From Anaerosalibacter sp. Marseille-P3206 (GTDB taxonomy: Bacteria; Bacillota; Clostridia; Tissierellales; Sporanaerobacteraceae), in NCBI RefSeq assembly GCF_900155565.1, contig NZ_FUHM01000002.1, forward strand, positions 1,488,001-1,552,000: a DNA stretch of 64,000 nucleotides, read 5' to 3'. Shown here piece after piece: positions 51,220 to 60,067 of this stretch. The notes beneath the pieces are model-generated. The model was not told the origin of the DNA and made no database searches. It saw only the letters and a list, made by a program, of their open reading frames with translations. Position 1 is the stretch's first letter. Each line of letters opens with the position of its first letter. Made by a program: the position numbers and the translations under genes.

Positions 51220-52488
51220 ATGAGGTCATGTAAAGATATCGAAATATGGAAAAACGTCACAGAAGAAGAATGGAATGACTGGCAATGGCAAGTAAGAAAT
51301 AGAATCACTGATGTAGAAACACTTGGCAAAGTTATCAATCTTACAGAACAAGAAAAATCAGATATAGGGGAAGTACTAAAGAAATTTAGAATGGGTATTA
51401 CTCCATACTATGCTTCATTAATGGATCCAAATGATCCAAATTGCCCTATTAGAAAACAAGCAGTTCCAACTATTATGGAAACTCATCTAAGTGCTAGTGA
51501 TATGGAAGACCCACTACATGAAGATACGGATTCACCAGTACCAGGATTAACTCATAGATATCCAGATAGAGTACTATTCTTAATAACTGACCAATGTTCT
51601 ATGTACTGTAGACATTGTACTAGAAGAAGATTTGCTGGACAAAATGATATGGGTGTACCAATGGATAGAATAGACAAATGTATAGAATATATCAGAAATA
51701 CTCCTCAAGTAAGAGACGTATTACTTTCAGGTGGAGATTGTCTATTAGTATCTGATGACAAACTTGAATACATCATCAAGAAATTAAGAGAAATTCCTCA
51801 TGTTGAAATAGTAAGACTAGGTTCACGTACACCAGTTGTTATGCCAATGAGAATTACTGACAATTTAGTAAATATGCTTAAGAAATATCATCCAATTTGG
51901 CTAAATACTCATTTCAATCATCCAAAGGAATTTACTCCTGAATCAGCAGAAGCTTGTAGGAAATTAGCAGATGCTGGTATTCCACTAGGAAACCAATCTG
52001 TATTATTAAGAGGAGTAAATGATTGTCCAAACATCATGATGGAATTAATGCATGGATTAGTTAAGATGAGAGTTAGACCATATTATATTTACCAATGTGA
52101 TTTATCAATGGGAATTGAACACTTTAGAACAAAAGTATCTAAAGGTCTAGAAATAATGGAATCTCTAAGAGGACATACTTCTGGATATGCAGTACCAACA
52201 TTTGTAGTTGACGCTCCAGGTGGAGGAGGAAAAACTCCAGTTATGCCTCAATATCTAATTAGTTCATCACCTACAAAAGTAGTTTTGAGAAACTATGAAG
52301 GTGTTATTACAACATACACTGAACCACAATATATAGAAGAAGAATGTAATTGTCCAGTTTGCCGTGGTGAAAGAGAAAGACATATTGGCGGAGTTGCAGG
52401 ACTTCTTCGTGGACCTGAAGTAAAAGCTCTTGAGCCTACACAATTAGACAGAAGAGAAAGGGCAGAAAAGAGAAATCAAAACAAATAG
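51220..52488 (+). CDS. kamA: L-lysine 2,3-aminomutase
   Basis: A 422-residue radical-SAM/PLP enzyme converting L-lysine to L-beta-lysine. The cluster motif [13 protein letters not shown] is near residue 127, the PLP lysine is in [13 protein letters not shown] (near residue 338), and a C-terminal zinc Cys cluster is [14 protein letters not shown]-terminal [12 protein letters not shown] is typical. AAGGAGGAAAT precedes the ATG. Confidence 0.97.
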   Translation: MRSCKDIEIWKNVTEEEWNDWQWQVRNRITDVETLGKVINLTEQEKSDIGEVLKKFRMGITPYYASLMDPNDPNCPIRKQAVPTIMETHLSASDMEDPLHEDTDSPVPGLTHRYPDRVLFLITDQCSMYCRHCTRRRFAGQNDMGVPMDRIDKCIEYIRNTPQVRDVLLSGGDCLLVSDDKLEYIIKKLREIPHVEIVRLGSRTPVVMPMRITDNLVNMLKKYHPIWLNTHFNHPKEFTPESAEACRKLADAGIPLGNQSVLLRGVNDCPNIMMELMHGLVKMRVRPYYIYQCDLSMGIEHFRTKVSKGLEIMESLRGHTSGYAVPTFVVDAPGGGGKTPVMPQYLISSSPTKVVLRNYEGVITTYTEPQYIEEECNCPVCRGERERHIGGVAGLLRGPEVKALEPTQLDRRERAEKRNQNK

Positions 52489-52509
52489 TCATATAAAGGG
52501 GTGTTCTAG

Positions 52510-53541
52510 TTGCTTTTAGAACTTATCAGAGGAAAATACAAAACAATATCTATAGTAGGAATGGCAAAAAACACAGGTAAAACTGTCACTTTAAACCACC
52601 TTATTGAAGAAGCAATTGATGAAGATATTACCATTGGAATCACCTCTATAGGACGAGATGGGGAAAGTGTGGATTTGGTTACAGAAACAGAAAAGCCCAA
52701 GGTGTTTGTTGAAGAAAACACCTTGGTAGCTACCACCACAGATGTGCTTCAACTTGGAGATGCAAAAGTAGAATTGATAAAGGTGACAGATTTTAGAACT
52801 CCCCTAGGTGCTATTGTAATAGGCAGAGTAAAAGATAGCGGATATATACAGATAGCAGGTCCTCAAAGAGTAAAAGAAGCAAAGGAAATCTCGGATTTTA
52901 TGCTTCAATTAGGAGCGGAATTTGTCATAATAGATGGAGCCTTAGATAGGGTGTCCTCAGCAGCCCCCTCTGTTTCGGAAGGGACTATCCTAGCTACAGG
53001 TGCTACATTGAGTAGAGATATGAACAAAGTAATTGAAGAAACACTACATGCAGCTAATTTATTTAAATTGCCAGAAGTTGAAGATGAAAACACGAGAAGT
53101 ATCATAGAAAACATAATGGAATCAGGAAGGGTTTCGACTATTGACAAGGACGGAAAGGTAAATGAACTTAATGTGAAAACAGCTCTAAGTTGCGGAAGTA
53201 TAATAGGAGACCACATAAGTGAAGATACCGAATATGTAGTTCTTCCAGGTTCGTTAGTTAAAAATACTATAGAGGATATGATTAAGACTACTAGAAGATA
53301 TAAAAATGTTACTTTGGTAGTTAAGGACGGAACCAAAATATTTATACAGCCAAAAGATTGGCTTAGATTCAATAAATATGGTGTGAAAGTCAAGGCATTT
53401 AATAAGATAAATCTTGTTGCAATAACAACAAATCCTTATGCTCCTCAAGGATATTATTTTGCTCCAAGAGAATTTGTAGACAAATTAAGAACCTACGTTG
53501 TAGATGTGCCTGTTTTAGACGTAGTGCTTGGTGGTGAGTAA
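52510..53541 (+). CDS. kamB: KamB, P-loop protein of the lysine fermentation operon
   Basis: A 343-residue protein starting at TTG 52510 after AAAGGGGTG. It has a Walker A motif near the start (VGMAKNTGKTVTLNHLI) and VIIDGALDRVSSAAP, where the Asp may act as Walker B. KamB is conserved in kam operons. Its role is unproven; with KamC it may act in reactivation of the B12-dependent mutase. It ends one base before kamC, so translation is coupled. Confidence 0.9.
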   Translation: MLLELIRGKYKTISIVGMAKNTGKTVTLNHLIEEAIDEDITIGITSIGRDGESVDLVTETEKPKVFVEENTLVATTTDVLQLGDAKVELIKVTDFRTPLGAIVIGRVKDSGYIQIAGPQRVKEAKEISDFMLQLGAEFVIIDGALDRVSSAAPSVSEGTILATGATLSRDMNKVIEETLHAANLFKLPEVEDENTRSIIENIMESGRVSTIDKDGKVNELNVKTALSCGSIIGDHISEDTEYVVLPGSLVKNTIEDMIKTTRRYKNVTLVVKDGTKIFIQPKDWLRFNKYGVKVKAFNKINLVAITTNPYAPQGYYFAPREFVDKLRTYVVDVPVLDVVLGGE

Positions 53542-53542
53542 A

Positions 53543-55174
53543 ATGGAGTTTCTAGACAATTTAACAAGTGAAGCATTGGATTTTCCTTATATCCTATCAA
53601 ATATAAAAACCCTAACTCCCTATGGAAAGACTTACAAAGACCAGTTGCGACCATATCTTCCAGGGGAGGAAGCATCCCTTGTTCGTGAATTAGACAAAAT
53701 AGATAGTGTATTGAAACATGTTCAGGATAGTGAGTTTAAAAAAGATATAAAAGGGATACTTGTTCACATAAAGGACTTGAGAACTTCTGTAAAAAGAACA
53801 ATGGAAGGCAGCGTTCTCAATGAAGTAGAGTTGTTTGAATTGAAGAATTTTGTATTCTTTTTAAGAGACTTAGAGAAAATAATTAAGAAATACAATTTAG
53901 ATCAATTTGAAGATATTGAAATAAAGAGAATAGAAAAACTTGAGAAACTGTTAGATCCAGAAGACACGAAAATTTGGACTTTTTATATATATGATGTCTA
54001 TTCTGACGAACTTAAGAGGATAAGAGAACAGAAAAGACAGACGGAAAAGCAGATAAAAATAGAAAAAAAGGCATTAAAGGTAAAAATAAAAGAAGAATTG
54101 CAATTAGACCTTCGTCCCGATGGGACATTAGTAATTTCTAAAGAAGATGCTGATAATCTCCAAATTGTCGAAAAGCATCCTAATCTTTCTTATATTTCAG
54201 AAACCTATATGAATGTAAAATTTACAATCAAGCCAACGGAAGAGATAAGTGAACTTGATAGAAAATTGGTACATTTAAAAGAGAGAGAAGAATTAGAAGA
54301 GTTCAAAATTCGGGAAAAATTGAGCGGTGAAATTGCCAATTGCAGAAAGGCACTTTTTAGGAATATGGCGAGCATAGGTAAATTGGATCTGATTCTTGGG
54401 AAGGCTCAATATGCTGTTGATATAAATGGAGTGAGACCGGAAATATCTGAAAACCACCACATATATATTGAGAGCGGAAGACATCCTAAAGTTGAAGAGT
54501 TTTTAAGGAAAAAAGGATTAGAATTTACTCCTATAACTATTGAACTTGATAAAGGAGTTACTTGTATTACGGGAGCTAATATGGGTGGAAAGACTATAAG
54601 CTTAAAATTGGTAGGTCTTTTAGCCTCAATGGCACAGTATGGATTATTTGTCCCAGCAAAAAAGATGAGTCTTGGCTTAAGCAATTTTGTATCTACTTCC
54701 ATAGGAGATATGCAATCTACAGATAAGGGACTTAGTACTTTTGGAGGAGAGATAAAATTAGTTCAAGAAGCTATCATGAAAGCTGATAAGAAAGGTATTA
54801 TCTTAGTGGATGAACTAGCTCGTGGAACAAATCCAGAAGAAGGATATGCAATATCTAAGGCAGTTGTTAAAGATTTAAAGGACAAAGACTCTATAACTTT
54901 AGTTACTACCCATTATGATAATATTGCAAACTTAGAAGGAGTTTTACATTTACAAGTAGTAGGACTTTCAAAGATAGACTTTGATGTATTAGATAGTGAA
55001 TTAAAAGATGTAGATGCGGACAAAATGGATATAATCAATAGATTCATGGACTATAGACTCAAAGTAGTAGAAAGGACTAGCGAAGTGCCTAGGGATGCAA
55101 TAAATATTGCTAGACTTATGGGATTAGAAGAGAAAATAATAGAAGATGCTTTAAAGATACTAGAAGAAAAGTAA
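53543..55174 (+). CDS. kamC: KamC, MutS-like ATPase of the lysine fermentation operon
   Basis: ATG 53543 follows GGTGGTGAG and lies one base after the kamB stop. The 543-residue product is related to MutS domains III and V: a helical lever region (residues 150-280), then Walker A ITGANMGGKTISLKLVGLLA, the signature FVSTSIGDMQSTDKGLSTF and Walker B GIILVDELARGTNPEEG. It lacks a mismatch-recognition domain. Conserved with kamB; a chaperone or reactivase role for KamDE is an inference. Confidence 0.9.
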   Translation: MEFLDNLTSEALDFPYILSNIKTLTPYGKTYKDQLRPYLPGEEASLVRELDKIDSVLKHVQDSEFKKDIKGILVHIKDLRTSVKRTMEGSVLNEVELFELKNFVFFLRDLEKIIKKYNLDQFEDIEIKRIEKLEKLLDPEDTKIWTFYIYDVYSDELKRIREQKRQTEKQIKIEKKALKVKIKEELQLDLRPDGTLVISKEDADNLQIVEKHPNLSYISETYMNVKFTIKPTEEISELDRKLVHLKEREELEEFKIREKLSGEIANCRKALFRNMASIGKLDLILGKAQYAVDINGVRPEISENHHIYIESGRHPKVEEFLRKKGLEFTPITIELDKGVTCITGANMGGKTISLKLVGLLASMAQYGLFVPAKKMSLGLSNFVSTSIGDMQSTDKGLSTFGGEIKLVQEAIMKADKKGIILVDELARGTNPEEGYAISKAVVKDLKDKDSITLVTTHYDNIANLEGVLHLQVVGLSKIDFDVLDSELKDVDADKMDIINRFMDYRLKVVERTSEVPRDAINIARLMGLEEKIIEDALKILEEK

Positions 55175-55187
55175 AGGAGGTTGAAAT

Positions 55188-56744
55188 ATGAATAGCAAAT
55201 TGAATTTAGATCCAAATATCATTGATAGTGCCAGAAATGCTGCAGCAAATATTGCTGAAGATGTTCAAACATTTATAGATGCTCACACTACAACAGCTAC
55301 AGAGAGAACAGTAGCAAGACTTCTTGGTATAGATGGCATTGATGAAATTGAAAGACCGCTTCCAAATATAGTGGTAGACAATATAAAAGAAGGTGGCGGA
55401 CTAGGAAGAGGAGCTTCTTTTTGGATAGGAAATGCTATGGTACAAACAGGTGATGATCCTCAAACTATAGCTGAAAAGATTTCCCGTGGTGAAATCGATA
55501 TAACAAGACTTCCTATAGCAGATGAACAAAAGATAAAAGAAGCAATATTACCAGTAGCAAAAAAAACTGTAGCAAAGATAAAGGCTAATAGAGAAAAGAG
55601 AGAAGAATATTTAAGAACATTAGGTGAAGGAAAACAACCTTATATTTATGTTATAGTTGCAACAGGTAATATCTATGAAGATATCCTTCAAGCACAAGCA
55701 GCAGCAAAACAAGGTGCAGATATTATAGCTGTAATAAGAACAACAGGTCAAAGTTTACTTGACTATGTGCCATATGGTGCAACTACAGAAGGATTCGGTG
55801 GAACCTATGCAACACAAGAAAACTTTAGACTCATGAGAAAAGCTCTAGATGAAGTAGGAGAAGAAGTAGGCAGATATATAAGATTATGTAACTATTGTTC
55901 TGGTCTTTGTATGCCTGAGATTGCAGCTATGGGAGCTATTGAAAGATTAGACGTTATGTTAAATGACGCACTATATGGAATACTATTTAGAGATATAAAC
56001 ATGCAAAGAACATTAGTTGACCAATTCTTCTCAAGAGTTATCAATGGATATGCTGGAATAATGATAAACACTGGTGAAGACAACTACTTGACTACAGATG
56101 ATGCAGTAGAAGCAGCTCATACAGTATTGGCATCTCAGTTTATAAATGAGCAATTTGCCCTAAAAGCAGGACTTCCAGAAGAGCAAATGGGTTTAGGTCA
56201 TGCATTTGAAATGGATCCATATCTTGAAAATGGATTTTTGTATGAATTAGCTCAAGCACAAATGGCAAGAGAAATATTCCCAAATGCTCCACTTAAATAT
56301 ATGCCTCCAACAAAATACATGACAGGAAATATATTTAGAGGTCATGTACAAGATGCTATGTTTAACATGGTTTCCATCATGACTCATCAAGGACTTCAAC
56401 TACTTGGAATGCTTACAGAGGCAATTCATACTCCTCATTTACATGATAGATTCTTGGCTATTGAAAATGCTGAGTATGTATTCAACAATTGTAGAAACTT
56501 AGGAGATGAAATCGAATTTAAGGAAGATGGAATCATCCAAAAAAGAGCACAAGAAGTTTTAAAAGATGCAGAAGAATTATTAAAACAAATAGACAGAGAA
56601 GATTTATTCTCAACAATTGAACGTGGTAAATTTGGTGGAGTAAAAAGACCAAGAGATGGTGGAAAAGGACTTGACGGAGTATGTAAGAAAGATACAGGAT
56701 ATTTTAATCCATTCATCAAATTGATGCTTGGAGGTGAAAGATAA
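55188..56744 (+). CDS. kamD: Beta-lysine 5,6-aminomutase alpha subunit
   Basis: A 518-residue TIM-barrel subunit that binds PLP and adenosylcobalamin and moves the terminal amino group of beta-lysine to C5. The sequence SARNAAANIAEDVQTFIDAHTTTATERTVARLLGIDG and the PYGATTEGFGGTYATQENFRLM block fit KamD. The TAATG stop-start junction with kamE couples translation of the two subunits. Confidence 0.96.
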   Translation: MNSKLNLDPNIIDSARNAAANIAEDVQTFIDAHTTTATERTVARLLGIDGIDEIERPLPNIVVDNIKEGGGLGRGASFWIGNAMVQTGDDPQTIAEKISRGEIDITRLPIADEQKIKEAILPVAKKTVAKIKANREKREEYLRTLGEGKQPYIYVIVATGNIYEDILQAQAAAKQGADIIAVIRTTGQSLLDYVPYGATTEGFGGTYATQENFRLMRKALDEVGEEVGRYIRLCNYCSGLCMPEIAAMGAIERLDVMLNDALYGILFRDINMQRTLVDQFFSRVINGYAGIMINTGEDNYLTTDDAVEAAHTVLASQFINEQFALKAGLPEEQMGLGHAFEMDPYLENGFLYELAQAQMAREIFPNAPLKYMPPTKYMTGNIFRGHVQDAMFNMVSIMTHQGLQLLGMLTEAIHTPHLHDRFLAIENAEYVFNNCRNLGDEIEFKEDGIIQKRAQEVLKDAEELLKQIDREDLFSTIERGKFGGVKRPRDGGKGLDGVCKKDTGYFNPFIKLMLGGER

Positions 56745-57502
56745 TGGCACAAGTTGCAAAAGTAGATTTTACAAAAGTAAAACCTTATGGAGATACGATG
56801 AATGACGGAATGGTTCAACTTAGTTTTACCTTACCAGTACCAGATGGAGACGAAGCTATGGAAGCAGCAAGACAACTTGTTAAAAAGATGGGATTAGAAG
56901 AACCAAGTGTAGTTCATCATGCAGATTTAGGTTGTGAATATAGTTATTTTGTAGTTTATGCGAAATGTACTCACACTGTAGACTACTCAAAGATAGAAGT
57001 ACCAAAAGTTGATGTAGAAACTATGAGTAAAGAAGAAGTAGAAGAATATATTGCAGAAAACATCAAGAGAAAAGTAGTAATAGTTGGAGCTTGTACAGGA
57101 ACAGATGCCCACACAGTTGGAATAGATGCCATTATGAATATGAAAGGCTACAATCATCACTTTGGATTAGAAAGATATGAAGGAATGGAAGCTATAAATA
57201 TGGGAAGCCAAGTTCCCAATGAAGAACTAGTAGCAAAGGCAATAGAAACAAATGCAGATGCAATACTAGTTTCCCAAGTAGTAACACAAAAGGATGTACA
57301 CATCCCAAACTTAACACAACTAGTAGAACTACTAGAAGCAGAAGGACTAAGAGATAAGATAGTACTAGTATGTGGTGGACCAAGACTAAGCCACGAGCTA
57401 GCAAAAGAGCTAGGCTATGATGCAGGATTTGGCCCAGGAAGCTATGCAGAAGATGTAGCAAGCTTCGTAGTAACTGAAATGGTAAACAGAAACTTAATAT
57501 AA
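56744..57502 (+). CDS. kamE: Beta-lysine 5,6-aminomutase beta subunit
   Basis: A 252-residue subunit with the cobalamin-binding Rossmann domain. The B12 motif is GTDAHTVGIDAI (Asp121, His123 as the cobalt ligand, Gly126), and Lys134 in NMKGYNHHFG lies 11 residues later, matching the lysine that holds PLP in the open state of the known enzyme. It is the last gene of the operon and is followed by a type A palindrome that can serve as terminator. Confidence 0.96.
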   Translation: MAQVAKVDFTKVKPYGDTMNDGMVQLSFTLPVPDGDEAMEAARQLVKKMGLEEPSVVHHADLGCEYSYFVVYAKCTHTVDYSKIEVPKVDVETMSKEEVEEYIAENIKRKVVIVGACTGTDAHTVGIDAIMNMKGYNHHFGLERYEGMEAINMGSQVPNEELVAKAIETNADAILVSQVVTQKDVHIPNLTQLVELLEAEGLRDKIVLVCGGPRLSHELAKELGYDAGFGPGSYAEDVASFVVTEMVNRNLI

Positions 57503-57525
57503 GTCATGCGACAGCGTGTGAGTCA

Positions 57526-57552
57526 TGAGTCAGGGGACAGTCCCCTGACTCA
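57526..57552. repeat. Dispersed palindrome, type A, after kamE
   Basis: TGAGTCAGGGGACAGTCCCC...TGACTCA at 57526-57552. A type B arm fragment (TGCGACAGCG at 57507-57516) lies between it and the kamE stop. Confidence 0.92.
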
Positions 57553-57633
57553 TTTGTCAGTCGGTAAAAATGGTAAAAATGCGACAAACAAACTTACTTC
57601 CATTATTATACTTGAAAAAACTTCAACAATTGT

Positions 57634-57662
57634 TTGACTATTACAAAATTTTATCCTATAAT
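57634..57662 (+). promoter_or_regulatory. Sigma-A promoter of the OPT transporter gene
   Basis: TTGACT (57634-57639), 17-bp spacer, TATAAT (57657-57662), 33 bases before the start codon. The transporter is thus not part of the sigma-54 kam transcript. Confidence 0.85.
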
Positions 57663-57694
57663 TAATAGTAAATACAATAAAAGGAGGTAAAAGG

Positions 57695-59617
57695 ATGTCT
57701 GACAAAGTTAATAAGGGGAGTGAGTTTAAGCCTTATGTGCCAGCCGATAAGGTAATGCCTGAGTTTACCGGCACTGCAATTTTCATTGGAGTAATCATGT
57801 CTATAGTATTTGGTGCAGCAAATGCCTATATTGGCCTTAGGGTAGGTATGACTATTAGTGCTTCTATACCTGCTGCAGTTATATCTATGGGAATCATCAG
57901 GGGTATCTTAAAGAGAGATTCCATATTAGAAAACAACATGGTTCAAACAATAGGCTCAGCTGGAGAATCATTGGCTGCTGGTGCCATATTTACATTGCCA
58001 GCATTATTCATTTGGTCTCAAGAACTTGGCATGGCAGAACCAAAATTATTGAACATCATAGTTATATCATTAGTTGGCGGAACATTGGGAGTATTCTTAA
58101 TGTTGCCACTTCGTAAAGCTTTGATAGTAAATGAACATGGGACACTTCCATATCCAGAAGGAACTGCATGTGCAGAAGTATTAATAGCTGGAGAAACTGG
58201 AGGTTCTAAAGCTAGAACCGTATTTGCAGGTTTAGGAATAGGTTCATTATTCAAATTCATTGCAGATGGAATAAAATTATTCCCAAGTGAAATCGAATAT
58301 GCTTTCAAAGGTTACAAAGGTGCTGCCATTGGTATGGATACATTGCCAGCACTACTAGGTGTAGGGTTTATTGTAGGCCCACAGATTTCAGGGTATATGC
58401 TTTCAGGAGCTATATTAGGATGGTTAGTTATCATTCCTCTTATGACACATCTAGGTCAATTTGTTACAACTGCTATATATCCAGCATCAGATCCATTATC
58501 TACATTAGGCTATTGGGATATGTGGTCATTTTATATTAGATATATAGGAGCTGGGGCTGTAGCATTTGGAGGAATATTGAGTTTAGTTAAATCATTACCG
58601 TTAATTTTCAGAACATTCAGAGATGCACTAGGTGGACTTAAAGAATCAAGTGGAACTAGAACAAATCTTAGAACAGATGAAGATATGTCAATAAAGATTG
58701 CTATCATAGGAGTTATCGCAATAGTATTATTTATAGGATTAACAGATATTATTCCAGTAGGAGTATTAGGTGCAATTATTATAGCCGTATTTGGATTCTT
58801 CTTTGCAACAGTATCAGCAAGATTGGTAGGGCTTGTTGGAAGTAGTAACAACCCAGTATCAGGAATGACTATAGCTACACTTTTAATTACAAGTATAATA
58901 TTTAAGGCAACAGGATTTGTTGGAGAAGCAGGTATGATTGGTGCACTATCAGTTGGAACAGTTATTTGTATCATCACAGCTATGGCTGGAGATATGTCTC
59001 AAGACTTAAAAACTGGATTCCTTGTTGGTGCAAGTCCTAAGAAACAACAATATGGAGAACTTATAGGAGTTTTGGCTTCAGGTTTAGTTATAGGTTTAGT
59101 ATTAGCATTATTAAATAAAGCATGGGGATTTGGTTCATCAGAATTACCAGCACCACAAGCAACTCTTATGAAACTTGTTATTGAAGGAGTAATGAGTGGA
59201 AATCTTCCTTGGGTATTGGTATTCATGGGAGTAGGTATAGGAATAATGGTTGAATTACTTGGTATTCAAATACTTCCATTTGCAGTAGGACTATATTTAC
59301 CAATTCACTTGAGTACACCAATTATCATTGGAGGTATCTTAAGAGGATTACTTGATAAAAAGAAAATGGACGAAAAAGTTCTTCGAGAAAAAATTGATGG
59401 TGGAGTACTTTATTCTTCAGGATTGATAGCTGGAGAAGGTTTAGTAGGTATAATATTAGCAATATTAGCTATAATTCCTGCAACAGCAGACAAGAGTGTA
59501 GGAGATATTGTTGCATTTGGAAACAATATGCTAGGACAATGGGGTTCATTAATATTCTTTGGATTGTTGATTTTAACTTTGGTTAAGAACTCTTTCTGGA
59601 GGAAGGTTGACAATTGA
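57695..59617 (+). CDS. OPT-family oligopeptide transporter
   Basis: A 640-residue polytopic protein (about 15 membrane helices) of the oligopeptide transporter family. Features: MPEFTGTAIFIGVIMSIVFGAANAYIGLRVGMTISASIPAAV, the NNMVQTIGSAGESLAAGAIF block, YPEGTACAEVLIAGE and GLIAGEGLVGIILAIL. It imports small peptides, probably by proton symport. Next to the lysine operon it may supply peptide-bound amino acids for fermentation, but it has its own promoter. The next gene starts inside its stop codon (TTGA). Confidence 0.93.
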   Translation: MSDKVNKGSEFKPYVPADKVMPEFTGTAIFIGVIMSIVFGAANAYIGLRVGMTISASIPAAVISMGIIRGILKRDSILENNMVQTIGSAGESLAAGAIFTLPALFIWSQELGMAEPKLLNIIVISLVGGTLGVFLMLPLRKALIVNEHGTLPYPEGTACAEVLIAGETGGSKARTVFAGLGIGSLFKFIADGIKLFPSEIEYAFKGYKGAAIGMDTLPALLGVGFIVGPQISGYMLSGAILGWLVIIPLMTHLGQFVTTAIYPASDPLSTLGYWDMWSFYIRYIGAGAVAFGGILSLVKSLPLIFRTFRDALGGLKESSGTRTNLRTDEDMSIKIAIIGVIAIVLFIGLTDIIPVGVLGAIIIAVFGFFFATVSARLVGLVGSSNNPVSGMTIATLLITSIIFKATGFVGEAGMIGALSVGTVICIITAMAGDMSQDLKTGFLVGASPKKQQYGELIGVLASGLVIGLVLALLNKAWGFGSSELPAPQATLMKLVIEGVMSGNLPWVLVFMGVGIGIMVELLGIQILPFAVGLYLPIHLSTPIIIGGILRGLLDKKKMDEKVLREKIDGGVLYSSGLIAGEGLVGIILAILAIIPATADKSVGDIVAFGNNMLGQWGSLIFFGLLILTLVKNSFWRKVDN

Positions 59618-59949
59618 AAAAAACCCAAAACTATTTAGACTATATTCCTGAGAAAGTTGAGAATATAAGTTCAAGGGAAACAGAAGATGGTAGAACACAG
59701 TTGATTATTGACAGAAACTCAACTTTAGAAAGAATACTGAGAAAGATTATATATATTCCAGAGAAGTACTATGTGGATTTAGACCCACTAGGTAGTTTTG
59801 TTTGGAACAATATAGATGGTGATAGGAGCATTTTTGAAATATCACAAATGGTAAAAGAAGAGTTTCAAGATCAAGCAGAACCTCTATATGAAAGATTGAT
59901 AGAATATTTTGTCATATTAAAAAACAATAAATTTGTAAAGCTAAAGTGA
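59614..59949 (+). CDS. PqqD-like protein
   Basis: A 111-residue protein starting at TTG 59614 that overlaps the OPT gene by four bases. The core LGSFVWNNIDGDRSIFEISQMVKEEF is a PqqD/RRE-type peptide-binding winged-helix fold. PqqD proteins usually present a precursor peptide to a radical-SAM enzyme. There is no RiPP precursor or such enzyme next to it (KamA is 7 kb away and unrelated in role). Its pairing with a peptide transporter is therefore curious. The TGA stop lies just before a type B palindrome. Confidence 0.8.
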   Translation: MKKTQNYLDYIPEKVENISSRETEDGRTQLIIDRNSTLERILRKIIYIPEKYYVDLDPLGSFVWNNIDGDRSIFEISQMVKEEFQDQAEPLYERLIEYFVILKNNKFVKLK

Positions 59950-59954
59950 GCTTT

Positions 59955-59983
59955 GCGACAGCGGGGACGGTTCTCGCTGTCGC
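59955..59983. repeat. Dispersed palindrome, type B, perfect arms
   Basis: GCGACAGC at the left and GCTGTCGC at the right flank GGGGACGGTTC. A T run follows (TTTTTT at 59985), so this copy looks like a terminator for opt-pqqD. Confidence 0.92.
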
Positions 59984-60016
59984 ATTTTTTAACCCCAGGC
60001 ACCAATATTTAAATTA

Positions 60017-60025
60017 TGGTATAAT
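60017..60025 (+). promoter_or_regulatory. Extended -10 promoter for the LTA synthase-like gene
   Basis: TGGTATAAT (60017-60025), 43 bases before the start codon; no clear -35. It shares TTATGGTATAATA with the promoter at 31000. Confidence 0.5.
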
Positions 60026-60067
60026 AAAAACAAAATAATCTAAATCTATAGGTATGGAGGTTAAACA

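Noticed and set aside
53254-53448. Minus-strand frames inside the kam operon and other long frames opposite to genes (for example 16677-17120, 58531-58977, 52905-53393)
   Set aside because: They are mirror frames of strongly supported genes, lack ribosome binding sites and have no recognisable domains.
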